This document shows positions 15,001 to 29,300 of a stretch of 64,000 nucleotides of DNA, in pieces. The stretch is from Aplectana chamaeleonis (Eukaryota; Nematoda; Chromadorea; Rhabditida; Cosmocercidae): contig JAPDOI010000121.1 in assembly GCA_029168955.1 (NCBI GenBank), positions 186,001-250,000 on the forward strand, written 5' to 3'. A model generated the notes under the pieces. That model worked only from the letters and a program-made list of their open reading frames with translations. It was not told the origin of the DNA and did not search any database. Within the stretch, counting starts at the first letter, position 1. Every line of letters begins with the position of its first letter. The position numbers and the translations under genes were made by a program.

Positions 15001-18000
15001 CTCGGCGCCTCGACGCACTCCCAGTTGGGTCCAACACACTTTTCTCGGCGCTCGGCGCACTCCCAGTTGGGTCCAACACACTTTTCTCGGCGCTCGGCGC
15101 ACTCCAGTTGGGTCCAACACACTTTTCTCGGCGCTCGGCGCACTCCCAGTTGGGTCCAACACACTTTTCTCGGCGCGCGGCGCATTCCCAGTTGGGTCCA
15201 ACACACTTTTCTCGGCGCTCGGCGCACTCCCACTTGGGTCCAACACACTTTTCTCGGCGCTCGGCGCAGTCCCAGTTGGGTCCAACACGCTTTTCTCGAC
15301 GCTTTATCGCATTCGCAGTTGGGTCCAACACACTTTTTTCGACGCTCGGCGCACCCCAGTTGGGTCCAACACACTTTTCTCGGCGCTCGGCGCACTCCCA
15401 GTTGGGTCCAACACACTTTTCTCGGCGCTCGGCGCACTCCCAGTTGGGTCCAACACACTTTTCTCGGCGCTCGGCGCACTCCCAGTTGGGTCCAACACAC
15501 TTTTCTCGGCGCTCGGCGCACTCCCAGTTGGGTCCAACACACTTTTCTCGGCGCTCGGCGCACTTCAGTTGGGTCCAACACACTTTTCTCGGCGCTCGGC
15601 GCACTCCCAGTTGGGTCCAACACACTTTTTTCGGCGCTCGGCGCACTCCCAGTTGGGTCCAGCGCACTTTTCTCGGCGCTCGGCGCACTCCCAGTTGGGT
15701 CCAAAAAACTTTTCTTGGCGCTCGACGCACTCCCAGTTGGGTCCAACACACTTTTCTCGGCGCTCGGCGCACTCCCAGTTGGGTCCAACACACTTTTCTC
15801 GGCGCTCGGCGCACTCCCAGTTGGGTCCACCACACTTTTCACGGCGCTCGGGGCATTCCCAGTTGGGTCCAACACACTTTTCTCGGCGCTCGGCGCACTC
15901 CCAGTTGGGTCCAACACACTTTTCTCGGCGCTCGGCGCACTCCCAGTTGGGTCCAACACACTTTTCTCGGCGCTCGGCGCACTCCCAGTTGGGTCCACCA
16001 CACTTTTCCCGGCGCTCGGCGCACTCCCAGTTGGGTCCAACACACTTTTCTCGGCGCTCGGCGCATTCACAGTTGGGTCCAACACACTTTTCTCGGCGCT
16101 CGGCGCATTTCCAGTTGGGTCCAACACACTTTTCTCGGCGCTCGGCGCACTCCCAGTTGGGTCCAACACATTTTTCTCGGCGCTCGGCGCATTTCCAGTT
16201 GGGACCAACCCACTTTTCTCGGCGCTCGGCGCACCCCAGTTGGGTCCACCACCCTTTTCTCGCCGCTCGGCGCACTCCCAGTTGGGTCCCACACACTTTT
16301 CTCGGCGCTCGGCGCACTCCCAGTTGGGTCCAACACACTTTTCTCGGCGCTCGGCGCATTCCCAGTTGGGTCCAACACACTTTTCTCGGCGCTCGGCGCA
16401 TTTCCAGTTGGGTCCAACACATTTTTTCGGCGCTCGGCGCACTCCCAGTTGGGTCCAACACACTTTTCTCGGCGCTCGGCGCACTCCCAGTTGGGTCCAA
16501 CACACTTTTCGGCGCTCGGCGCACTCCCAGTTGGGTCCAACACACTTTTCTCGGCGCTCGGCGCACTCCCAGTTGGGTCCAACACACTTTTCTCGGCGCT
16601 CGGCGCACTCCCAGTTGGGTCCAACACACTTTTCTCGGCGCTCGGCGCATTCCCAGTTGGGTCCAACACACTTTTCTCGGCGCTCGGCGCACTCCCAGTT
16701 GGGTCCAACACACTTTTCTCGGCGCTCGGCGCACTCCCAGTTGGGTCCAACACACTTTTCTCGGCGCTCGGCGCACTCCCAGTTGGGTCCAACACACTTT
16801 TCCCGGCGCTCGGCGCACTCCCAGTTAGGACCAACACACTTTTCGCGGCGCTCGGCGCACCTCCAGTTGGGTCCAACACACTATTCCCGGCGCCCGGCGC
16901 AATCCCAGTGGGGGCCAACACACTTTTCTTGGCGCTCGGCGCACTCCCAGTTGGGTCCAACACATTTTTCTCGGCGCTCGGCGCACTCCCAGTTGGGTCC
17001 AACACACTTTTCTCGGCGCTCGGCGCACTCCCAGTTGGGTCCAACACACTTTTCTCGGCGCTCGGCGCATTCCCAGTTGGGTCCAGCGCACTTTTCCCGG
17101 CGCTCGGCGCACTCCCAGCTGGGTCCAACACACTTTTCTCGGCGCTCGGCGCACTCCCAGTTGGGTCCAGCGCACTTTTTTCAGCGCTCGGCGCACTTCC
17201 AGTTGGGTCCAACACACTTTTCCCGGCGCTCGGCGCACTCCCAGTTGGGTCCAACACACTTTTCTCGGCGCTCGGCGCACTCCCAGTGGGGTCCAACACA
17301 CTTTTCACGGCGCTCGGCGCACTCCCAGTTGGGTCCAATACACTTTTCTCGGCGCTCGGCGCACTCCAGTTGGGTCCAACACACTTTTCCCGGCGCTCGG
17401 CGCATTCCCAGTTGGGTCCAACACACGTTTCTCGGCGCTCGGCGCACTCCCAGTTGGGTCCAATGCAATTTTCTCGGCGCTCGGCGCACTCCCAGTTGGG
17501 TCCAATACACTTTTCTCGGCGCTCGGCGCACTCCAGTTGGGTCCAACACACTTTTCCCGGCGCTAGGCGCACTCCCAGTTGGGTCCAACACACTTTTCCC
17601 GGCGCTCGGCGCACTCCCAGTTGGGTCCAACACACTTTTCTCGGCGCTCCGCGCACTCCCAGTTGGGTCCAACACACTTTTCTCGGCGCTCGGCGCACTC
17701 CCAGTTGGGTCCAACACATTTTTTTCGGCGCTCGACGCACCAGTTGGGTCAACACACTTTTCTCCGGCGCTCGGCGCTTGGGTCCAACACTCCCAGTTGG
17801 GTCCAACACACTTTTCTCGGCGCTCGGCGCACTCCCAGTTGGGTCCAACACACTTTTCTCGGCGCTCGGCGCACTTCCCAGTTGGGTCCAACACACTTTT
17901 CTCGGCGCTCGGCGCACTCCCAGTTGGGTCCAACACACTTTTCTCGGCGCTCGGCGCATTCCCAGTTGGGTCCAACACACTTTTCTCGGCGCTCGGCGCA

Positions 18001-20300
18001 CTCCCAGTTGGGTCCAACACACTTTTCTCGGCGCTCGGCGCACTCCCAGTTGGGTCCAACACACTTTTCTTGGCGCTTGGCGCACTCCCACTTGGGTCCA
18101 ACACACTTTTCTCGGCGCTCGGCGCACTCCCGCTTGGGTCGAACACACTTTTCTCGGCGCTTGGCGCACTCCTAGTTGGGTCCAACACATTTTTCTCGGC
18201 GCTCGGCGCACTCGCAATTGGGTCGAACACACTTTTCTCGCAGCACCGCGCACTTCCAGTAGGGCCCAACCCACTTTTCTCGACGCTCGGCGCACTCCTA
18301 CTTGGGTTGAACAAACTTTTCTCGGCGCTTGGCGCACTCCCACTTGGGTCCAACACACTTTTCTCGGCGCTCGGCGCACTCCCGCTTGGGTCGAACACAC
18401 TTTTCTCGGCGCTTGGCGCACTCCCACTTGGGTCCAACACTTTTGTCGGCGCTCGGCGCACTCCCAGTTGGGTCCAACACACTTTTCTCGGCGCTCGGCG
18501 CATTCCCAGTTGGGTCCAACACACTTTTCTCGGCGCTCGGCGCATTTCCAGTTGGGTCCAACACACTTTTCTCGGCGCTCGGCGCACTCCCAGTTGGGTC
18601 CAACACTTTTTCTCGGCGCTCGGCGCACTCCCAGTTGGGTCCAACACACTTTTCTCGGCGCTCGGCGCATTTCCAGTTGGGTCCAACCCACTTTTCTCGG
18701 CGCTCGGCGCACTCCCAGTTGGGTCCAACACACTTTTCTCGGCGCTCGGCGCACTCCCAGTTGGGTCCAACACACTTTTCTCGGCGCTCGGCGCCTTCCC
18801 AGTTGGGTCCAACACCCTTTTCTCGGCGCTCGGCGCACTCTCAGTTGGGTCCAACACACTTTTCTCGGCGCTCGGCGCACTCCCAGTTGGGTCCAACACA
18901 CTTTTCTCGGCGCTCGACGCATTTCAGTTGGGTCCAACACACTTTTCTCGGCGCTCGGCGCACCCCAGTTGGGTCCAACACACTTTTCTCGGCGCTCGGC
19001 GCATTCCCAGTTGGGTCCAACACACTTTTCTCGGCGCTCGGCGCACTCCCAGTTGGGTCCAACACACTTTTCTCGGCGCTCGGCGCACTCCCAGTTGGGT
19101 CCAACACACTTTTCTCGGCGCTCGGCGCACTCCCAGTTGGGTCCAACACACTTTCTCGGCGCTCGGCGCACTCCCAGTTGGGTCCAACACACTTTTCTCG
19201 GCGCTCAGCGCATTTCCAGTTGGGTCCAACACACTTTTCTCGGCGCTCGGCGCACTCCCAGTTGGGTCCAACACACTTTTCTCGGCGCTCGGCGCATTCC
19301 CAGTTGGGTCCAACACACTTTTCTCGGCGCTCGGCGCACTCCACTTGGGTCCAACACACTTTTCTCGGCGCTCGGCGCAGTCCCAGTTGGGTCCAACACA
19401 CTTTTCTCGGCGCTCGGCGCACTCCCAGTTGGGTCCAACACTTTTCTCGGCGCTCGGCGCACTCCCAGTTGGGTCCAACACACTTTCTCGGCGCTCGGCG
19501 CACTCCCAGTTGGGTCCAACACAGTTTTCCAGGCGCTAGGCGCACTCCCAGTTGGGTCCAACACCCCTTTCTCGGCGCTCGGCGCACTCCCAGTTGGGTC
19601 CAGCGCACTTTCCACGACGCTCGGTGCTTTCCCAGTTGGGTCCAACACACTTTTCTCGGCGCTCGGCGCACTCACATTTGGGTCCAACACACTTTTCTCG
19701 GCGCTCGGCGCACTCCCAGTTGGGTCCAACACACTTTTCTCGGAGCTCGGCGCACTCCCAGTTGGGTCCAACACACTTTTTCCGGCGCTCGGCGCACTCC
19801 CATTTGGGTCCAACACACTTTTCCCGGCGCTCGGCGCACTCCCAGTTGGGTCCAACACACTTTTCTCGGCGCTCGGCGCACTCCCAGTTGGGTCCAACAC
19901 CCTTTTCCCGGCGCTCGGCGCACTCCCAGTTGGGTCCAACACACTTTTCGCGGCGCTCGGCGCACTCCCATTTGGGTCCAACACACTTTTCGCGGCGCTC
20001 GGCGCACTCCCAGTTGGGTTCAACACCCTTTTCCCGGCGCTCGGCGCACTCCCAGTTGGGTCCAACACACTTTTCGCGGCGCTCGGCGCACTCCCAGTTG
20101 GGTCCAACACACTTTTCTCGGAGCTCGGCGCACTCCCAGTTGGGTCCAACACACTTTTCTCGGCGCTCGGCGCACTCCCAGTTGGGTCCAACACACTTTT
20201 CTCGGCGCCTGGCGCATTCCCAGTTGGGTCCAACACACTTTTCTTGGCGCTCGGCGCACTCCCACTTGGGTCCAACACGTTTTTCTCGGCGCTTGGCGCA
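1..20300. repeat. Homogeneous part of the 42-bp array
   Basis: Most units here match the consensus with zero to three changes; the most uniform runs are about 8100-8950, 12230-13120 and 15300-20200. Variants are mainly CTCCC to TTTCC, TCTCGG to TCCCGG or TCACGG, and small length changes in the T run. A more divergent pocket with CTGACGCATTTCC-type units lies at about 11100-12230 and 13500-14400. This is the pattern expected when unequal exchange keeps the body of an array uniform. Confidence 0.85.
61..440. repeat. Segment of satellite variants duplicated at 10298-10760
   Basis: The same order of unit variants occurs here and about 10.3 kb downstream: CATTTGGG, TTAGGTCC, CTCTGCGCAC, TTTTATCGGCAC, CCCGGAGCTC, CTCGACGCTC, GGCACACTCCAATTTG. 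The offset changes by about two units within the block. This shows a block exchange over roughly 10 kb within the array. Confidence 0.8.
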
Positions 20301-23300
20301 GTCGCAGTTAGGTCCGACCCACTTTTTTCGGCGCTTTACGCATTTTCAGTTGGGTCCAACACACTTTTCTCGGCGCTCGGCGCACCCCAGTTGGGTCCAA
20401 CACACTATTCGCGGCGCGCGGCGCACTCCCAGTAGGGTCCAACACACATTTCTCGGCGCTCGGCGCATTTCCAGTTGGGTCCAACACACTTTTCTCGGCG
20501 CCTGACGCATTTCCAGTTGGGTCCAACACACTTTTCTCGGCGCCTGACGCATTTCCGGTTGCGTCCAACACACTTTTCTCGGCGCTCGGCGCACTCCCAC
20601 TTGGGTCCAACACATTTTTCTCGGCGCCTGACGCATTTCCAGTTGCGTCCAACACATTTTTTTTCGACGCTCGGCGCACTCCCAGTTGGGTGCAACACAC
20701 GTTTCCCGGCGCTCAGCGCATTCCCAGTTGGGTCCAACACACTTTTCTCGGCGCTCGGCGCACTCCCAGTTGGGTCCAACACACTTTTCTCGGCGCTCGG
20801 CGCACTCCCAGTTGGGTCCAACACACTTTTCTCGGCGCTCGGCGCACTCCCAGTTGGGTCCAACACACTTTTCTCGGCGCTCGGCGCACTCCCAGTTGGG
20901 TCCAACACACTTTTCTCGGCGCTCGGCGCACTCCAGTTGGGTCCAACACACTTTTCTCGGCGCCTGACGCATTTCCAGTTGGGTCCAACACACTTTCTCG
21001 GCGCTCGGCGCACTCCCAGTTGGGTCCAACACACTTTTCTCGGCGCTCGGCGCACTCCCAGTTGGGTCCAACACACTTTTCTCGGCGCTCGGCGCACTCC
21101 CAGTTGGGTCCAACACACTTTTCTCGGCGCTCGGCGCATTTCCAGTTGGGTCCAACACACTTTTCTCGGCGCTCGGCGCATTCCCAGTTGGGTCCAACAC
21201 ACTTTTCTCGGCGCTCGGCGCACTCCCAGTTGGGTCCAACACACTTTTCTCGGCGCTCGGCGCACTCCCAGTTGGGTCCAACACACTTTTCTCGGCGCTC
21301 GGCGCATTTCCAGTTGGGTCCAACACACTTTTCTCGGCGCTCGGCGCACTCCCAGTTGGGTCCAACACACTTTTCTCGGCGCTCGGCGCTTTCTCGGTTG
21401 GGTCCAACACCCTTTTCTGGGCGCTCGGCGCACTCCCATTTGGGTCCAACACACTTTTCTCGGCGCCCGGTGCACTCCCGGTTGGGTCCCACACACTTTT
21501 CTCGGCGCTCGGCGCTTTCCCGGTTGGGTCCAACACACTTTTCTGGGCGCTCGGCGCACTCCCATTTGGGTCCAACACACTTTTCTCGGCGCTCGGTGCA
21601 CTCCCAGTTGGGTCCAACACACTTTTCTCGGCGCTTGACGTTTTTCCAGTTGGGTCCAACACACTTTTCTCGGCGCTCGGCGCACCCCAGTCCGGTCCAA
21701 CACACTTTTCTCGGTGCTCGGCGCACTCCCAGTTGGGTCCAACACACTTTTCTCGGCGCGCGGCGCATTCCCAGTTGGGTCCAACACACTTTTCTTGGCG
21801 CTCGGCGCACTCCCAGTTGGGTCCAACACACTTTTCGGCGCTCGGCGCACTCCCAGTTGGGTCCAACACACTTTTCTCGGCGCTCAGCGCATTTCGCAGT
21901 TGGGTCCAACACACTTTTCTCGGCGCTCGGCGCACTCCCAGTTGGGTCCAACACACTTTTCTTGGCGCTCGGCGCACTCCCAGTTGGGTCCGATCCACTT
22001 TTCTCGGTGCTCGGCGCACTCCCACTTGGATCCAACACACTTTTCTCGGCGCCCTCCCCGTTGGGTCCAGCGCACTTTTCCCGGCGCAGTCCCAGTTGGG
22101 TCCAGCGCATTTTTCCCGGCGCTCAGCGCAGTCCCAGTTGGGTCCAGCGCATTTTTCTCGGCGCTCGGCGCACTCCCAGTTGGGCCCAACGCACTTTTCC
22201 CGGCGCAGTCCCAGTTGGGTCCAGCGCATTTTTCTCGGCGCTCGGCGCACTCACATTTGGGTCCAACACACTTTTTCTCGGCGCTCGGCGCACCCGTTGG
22301 GTCCAGCGCACTTTTTCCCCGGCGCAGTCCCAGTTGGGTCCAGCGCATTTTTCTCGGCGCTCGGCGCACTCCCAGCTGGGTCCAACACACTTTTCTCGGC
22401 GCTCGGCGCACTCCCAGTTGGGTTCAGCGCACTTTTCTCGGCGCTCGGCGCACTCACATTTGGGTCCAACACACTTTTCTCGGCGCTCGGCGCATTCCCA
22501 GTTGGGTCCAGCGCACTTTTCTCGGCGCTCGGCGCAGTCGCAGTTGAATCCAACACACTTTTCTCGGCGCTTGGCGCGCTCGCAGCCAACACATTTTTCT
22601 CGGCGCTCGGCGCAGTCGCAGTTGAGTCCAACACACTTTTCTCGGCGCTTGGCGCACTCGCAGTTGGGTCCAACACACTTTTCTCGGCGCGCGGCGCAGT
22701 CGCAGTTGAGTCCAACACACTTTTCTCGGCGCCTGACGCATTTCCGGTTGCGTCCAACACACTTTTCTCGGCGCTCGGCGCACTCCCACTTGGGTCCAAC
22801 ACATTTTTCTCGGCGCTCGGCGCAATCGCAGTTAGGTCCGACCCACTTTTCTCGGCGCCTGACGCATTTCCAGTTGGGTCCAACACACTTTTCTCGGCGC
22901 TCGGCGCACCCCAGTTGGGTCCAACACACTTTTCTCGGCGCTTGGCGCACTCCCAGTTGGGTCCGATCCACTTTTCTCGGCGCTCGGCGCACTCCCACTT
23001 GGACCCAACACACTTTTCTCGGCGCGCGGCGCATTCCTGGTTGGGTCCAACACACTTTTCTCGGCGCTCGGCGCATTCCTGGTTGGGTCCAACACATTTT
23101 TTTCGGCGCTCGACGCACTCCCAGTTGGGTGCAACACACTTTTCCCGGCGCCTGACGCATTTCCAGTTGGGTCCAACACACTTTTCTTGGCGCTCGGCGC
23201 TCTCTCACTTGGGTCCAACACATTTTTTTTCGGCGCTCGGCGCAGTCGCAGTTAGGTCCGACCCACTTTTCTCGGCGCTTGACGCATTTTCAGTTGGGTC

Positions 23301-26300
23301 CAACACACTTTTCTCGGCGCCCTACCAGTAAGGTCCAGCGCACTTTTCCCGGCGCACTCCCAGTTGGGTGCAACACACTTTTCCCGGCGCTCAGCGCACT
23401 CATATTTGGTCCCAGCGCACTTTTCCCGGCGCTCAGCGCACTCCCAGCTGGGTCCAACACACTTTTCTCAGCATTTGGCGCACTCCCAGTTGGGTCCGAT
23501 CCACTTTTCTCGGCGCTCGGCGCACTCCGACTTGGATCCAACACTCTTTTCTCAGCGCCTGACGCATTTCCAGTTGGGTCCAACACACTTTTCTTGGCGC
23601 TCGGCGCTCTCTCACTTGGGTCCAACACATTTTTTTTCGGCGCTCGGCGCAGTCGCAGTTAGGTCCGACCCACTTTTCTCGGCGCTTGACGCATTTTCAG
23701 TTGGGTCCAACACACTTTTCTCGGCGCTCGGCGCACCCCAGTTGGGTCCAACACACTTTTCTCGGTGCTCGGCGCATTTCCAGTTGGGTCCAACACACTT
23801 TTCTTGGCGCTCGGCGCACTCACTTGGGTCCAACACATTTTTTCGGCGCTCGGCGCAGTCGCAGTTAGGTCCGACACACTTTTCTCGGCGCTTGACGCAT
23901 TTTCAGTTGGGTCCAACACACTTTTCTCGGCGCTCGGCGCACCCCAGTTGGGCCCAACACACTTTTCTCCGCGCTCGGCGCATTCCCGGTTGGGTCCAAC
24001 ACATTTTTTTCGGCGCTCGACGCACTCCCAGTTGGGTGCAACACATTTTTTTTTCGGCGCTCGGCGCACTCCCAGTTGGGTCGTACACACTTTTTTCGGC
24101 GTTTGGCGCACTCCCAGTTGGGTCCAACACACTTTTCTCGACGCTCGGCGCATTCCCAGTTGGGTCCAACACACTCTTCTCGGCGCTCGGCGCACTCCGA
24201 GTTGGGTCCAACCCACTTTTCTCGGCGCTCGGCGCAGTCGCAGTTGGATCCAACACACTTTTCTCGGCGCTTGGCGCATTTCCAATTGGGTCCAACACAC
24301 TTTTCTCGGCGCCTGACGCATTTCCAGTTGCGTCCAACACACTTTTCTCGGCGCTCGGCGCACCCCAGTTGGGTCCAACACACTTTTCTCGGCGCTCGGC
24401 GCACTCCCGGTTGCGTCCAACACACTTTTCTCGGCGCGCGGCGCATTCCCAGTTGGGTCCAACACACTTTTCTTGGCGCTCGGCGCACTCCCACTTGGGT
24501 CCACCGCACTTTTCTTGGCGCTCAGCGCAATCGCAGTTAGGTCCGACCCACTTTTCTCGGCGCCTGACGCATTTCAAGTTGCGTCCAACACACTTTTCTC
24601 GGAGCGCGGCGCACCCCAGTTGGGTCCAACACACTTTTCTCGGCGCGCGGTACATTCCCGGTTTTGTCCAACACACTTTTCTTGGAGCTCGGCGCACTCC
24701 CAGTTGGGTCCGATCCACTTTTCTCGGTGCTCGGCGCACTCCCACTTGGGTCCAACACATTTTTCTCGGCGCTCAGCGCATTTCCAGTTGGGTCCAACAC
24801 ACCTTTCTTGGCGCTCAGCGCACTCCCAGCTGGGTCCAACACACTTTTCTCGGCGCTTGCCGCACTCCCAGTTGGGTCCGATCCACTTTTCTCGGTGCTC
24901 GGCGCACTCCCACTTGGATCCAACACACTTTTCTCGGCGCTCGGCGCACTCCCAGTTGGGTCCAACACACTTTTCTCGGCGCTCGGCGCACTCCCAGTTG
25001 GGTCCAACACTTTTCTCGGCGCTCGGCGCACTCCCAGTTGGGTCCAACACACTTTTCTCGGCGCTCGGCGCACTCCCAGTTGGGTCCAACACACTTTTCT
25101 CGGCGCTGACGCATTCCCAGTTGGGTCCAACACACTTTTCTCGGCGCTCGGCGCACTCCCAGTTGGGTCCAACACACTTTCTCGGCGCTCGGCGCACTCC
25201 CAGTTGGGTCCAACACACTTTTCTCGGCGCTCGGCGCACTCCCAGTTGGGTCCAACACACTTTTCTCGGCGCTCGGCGCACTCCCAGTTGGGTCCAACAC
25301 ACTTTTCTCGGCGCTCGGCGCACTCCCAGTTGGGTCCAACACACTTTTCTCGGCGCTCGGCGCACTCCCAGTTGGGTCCAACACACTTTTCTCGGCGCCT
25401 GACGCATTTCCAGTTGGGTCCAACACACTTTTCTCGGCGCTCGGCGCACTCCCATTTGGGTCCAACACACTTTTTCGGCGCTCGGCGCAGTCCCAGTTGG
25501 GTCCAGCGCACTTTTCTCGGCGCTCGGCGCACTCCCAGTTGGGTCCAACACACTTTTCTCGGCGCTCGGCGCACTCCCACTTTGGTCCAACACACTTTTC
25601 TCGGTGCTCGGCGCACTCCCACTTGGATCCAACACACTTTTCTCGGCGCCCTCCCCGTTGTGTCCATCGCACTTTTCCCGGCGCAGTCCCAGTTGGGTCC
25701 AGCGCATTTTTCCCGGCGCTCAGCGCACTCCCAGCTGGGTCCAACACACTTTTCTCGGCGCTCGGCGCACTCCCAGTTGGGTCCGATCCACTTTTCTCGG
25801 TGCTCGGCGCACTCCCACTTGGATCCAACACGCTTTTCTCGGCGCTTGACGCATTTCCAGTTGGGTCCAACACACTTTTCTTGGCGCTCGGAGCTCTCCC
25901 ACTTGGGTCCAACACATTTTTTTAGGCGCTTGACGCACTCGCAGTTGGGTCCAACACACTTTTCTCGGCGCACGGCGCACTTTCAGTTGGGTCCAACACA
26001 CTTTTCTCGGCGCTCGGCGCACCCCAGTTGGGTCCAACACACTTTTCTGGGCGCTCGGCGCTCCCCCACTTGGATCCAACACACTTTTCTCGGCGCCTGA
26101 CGCATTTCCAGTTGGGTCCAACACACTTTTCTCGGCGCCTGACGCATTTCCAGTTGCGTCCAACACGCTTTTCTCGGCGCCTGACGCATTTCCAGTTGCG
26201 TCCAACACACTTTTCTCGGAGCGCGGCGCACCCCAGTTGGGTCCAACACACTTTTCTCGGCGCCTGACGCATTTCCGGTTGCGTCCAACACACTTTTCTC

Positions 26301-29300
26301 GGCGCGCGGCGCATTCCCGGTTTTGTCCAACACACTTTTCTTGGCGCTCGGCGCTCTCTCACTTGGGTCCAACACATTTTTTTTCGGCGCTCGGCGCAGT
26401 CGCAGTTAGGTCCGACCCACTTTTCTCGGCGCTTGACGCATTTTCAGTTGGGTCCAACACACTTTTCTCGGCGCTCGGCGCACTACCAGTTGGGTCCAGC
26501 GCACTTTTCTCGGCGCTCGGCACTCTCCCAGTTGGGTGCAACACACTTTTCCCGGCGCTCAGCGCACTCATATTTGGTCCCAGCGCACTTTTCCCGGCGC
26601 TCAGCGCACTCCCAGCTGGGTCCAACACACTTTTCTCAGCATTTGGCGCACTCCCAGTTGGGTCCGATCCACTTTTCTCGGCGCTCGGCGCACTCCGACT
26701 TGGATCCAACACTCTTTTCTCAGCGCCTGACGCATTTCCAGTTGGGTCCAACACACTTTTCTTGGCGCTCGGCGCTCTCTCACTTGGGTCCAACACATTT
26801 TTTTTCGGCGCTCGGCGCAGTCGCAGTTAGGTCCGACCCACTTTTCTCGGCGCTTGACGCATTTTCAGTTGGGTCCAACACACTTTTCTCGGCGCTCGGC
26901 GCACCCCAGTTGGGTCCAACACACTTTTCTCGGTGCTCGGCGCACTCCCACTTGGATCCAACACACTTTTCTCGGCGCCTGACGCATTTCCAGTTGGGTC
27001 CAACACACTTTTCTCGGCGCCTGACGCATTTCCAGTTGCGTCCAACACGCTTTTCTCGGCGCCTGACGCATTTCCAGTTGCGTCCAACACACTTTTCTCG
27101 GAGCGCGGCGCACCCCAGTTGGGTCCAACACACTTTTCTCGGCGCCTGACGCATTTCCGGTTGCGTCCAACACACTTTTCTCGGCGCGCGGCGCATTCCC
27201 GGTTTTGTCCAACACACTTTTCTTGGCGCTCGGCGCACTCCCACTTGGGTCCAACACATTTTTCTCGGCGCTCGGCGCAATCGCAATTAGGTCCGACCCA
27301 CTTTTCTCGGCGCCTGACGCATTTCCAGTTGGGTCCAACACACTTTTCTCGGCGCTCGGCGCACCCCAGTTGGGTCCAACACACTTTTCTCGGCGCGCGG
27401 TAAATTCCCGGTTTTGTCCAACACACTTTTCTTGGCGCTCGGCGCTCTCCCATTTGGGTCCAACAAACTTTTCTCGGCGCCCTCCCCGTTGGGTCCAGCG
27501 CACTTTTCCCGGCGCAGTCCCAGTTGGGTCCAGCGCATTTTTCCCGGCGCTCAGCGCACTCCCAGCTGAGTCCAACACACTTTTCTCGGTGCTCGGCGCA
27601 CTCCCAGTTGGGTCCGACCCACTTTTCTCGGCGCCTGACGCATTTCCAGTTGGGTCCAACACACTTTTCTCGGCGCTCGGCGCACCCCAGTTTGGTCCAA
27701 CACACTTTTCTCGGGGCGCGGCGCATTCCCGGTTGGGTCCAACACACTTTTCTTGGCGCTCGGCGCATTCCCACTTGGGTCCAACACATTTTTTCGGAGC
27801 TCGACGCACTCCCAGTTGGGTGCAACACACTTTTCCCGGCGCTCAGCGCTTTCATATTTGGGCCCAGCGCACTTTTCCCGGCGCTCAGCGCTTTCCCAGT
27901 TGGGCCCAACACACTTTTCTCCGCGCTCGGCGTACTCCCAGTTGGGTTCAGCGCACTTTTTCCGGCGCTCGGCGCACTCACATTTGGGTCCAACACACTT
28001 TTCTCGGCGCCCTCCCCGTTGGGTCCAGCGCACTTTTCCCGGCGCAGTCCCAGTTGGGTCCAGCGCATTTTTCCCGGCGCTCAGCGCACTCCCAGCTGGG
28101 TCCAACACACTTTTCTCGGCGCTCGGCGCACTCCCAGTTGGGCCCAACACGCTTTTCTCGGCGCACTCCCAGTTGGGTTCAGCGCACTTTTTCCGGCGCT
28201 CGGCGCACTCACATTTGGGTCCAACACACTTTTCTCGGCGCCCTCCCCGTTGGGTCCAGCGCACTTTTCCCGGCGCAGTCCCAGTTGGGTCCAGCGCATT
28301 TTTCTCGGCGCTCGGCGCACTCCCAGTTGGGCCCAACACACTTTTCTCCGCGCTCGGCGCACTCCCAGTTGGGTTCAGCGCACTTTTTCCGGCGCTCGGC
28401 GCACTCACATTTGGGTCTAACACACTTTTCTCGGCGCCCTCCCCGTTGGGTCCAGCGCACTTTTCCCGGCGCAGTCCCAGTTGGGTCCAGCGCGTTTTTC
28501 CCGGCGCTCAGCGCACTCCCAGCTGGGTCCAACACACGTTTCTCGGCGCTCGGCGCACTCCCAGTTGGGTCCAGCGCACTTTTCTCGGCGCTCAGCGCAC
28601 TCCCAGTTGGGTCCAACACACTTTTCTCGGCGCTCGGCGCACTCCCAGTTGGGTCCAACACACTTTTCTCGGCGCCTGGCGCATTTCCAGTTGCGACCAA
28701 CACGCTTTTCTCGGAGCGCGGCGCACCCCAGTCGGGTCCAACACACTTTTCTCGGCGCCTGACGCATTTCCAGTTGCGTCCAACACACTTTTCTCGGCAC
28801 CTGACGCATTTCCAGTTGCGTCCAACACACTTTTCTCGGCGCTCGTCGCACTCCCAGTTTGGTCCAACACACTTTTCTCGGGGCGCGGCGCATTCCCAGT
28901 TGGGTCCAACACATTTTTCTTGGCGCTCGGCGCTCTCCCACTTGGGTCCAACACATTTTTCTCGGCGCTCGGCGCAGTCGCAGTTGGATCCAACACACTT
29001 TTCTCGGCGCTTGGCGCGCTCGCAGTTGGGTCCGATCCACTTTTCTCGGCGCTCGGCGCACTCCCACTTGGACCCAACACACTTTTCTCGGCGCGCGGCG
29101 CATTCCTGGTTGGGTCCAACACACTTTTCTTGGCGCTCGGCGCATTCCCACTTGGGTCCAACACATTTTTTTTCGGCGCTCGACGCACTCCCAGTTGGGT
29201 GCAACACACTTTTCCCGGCGCCTGACGCATTTCCAGTTGGGTCCAACACACTTTTCTTGGCGCTCGGCGCTCTCTCACTTGGGTCCAACACATTTTTTTT

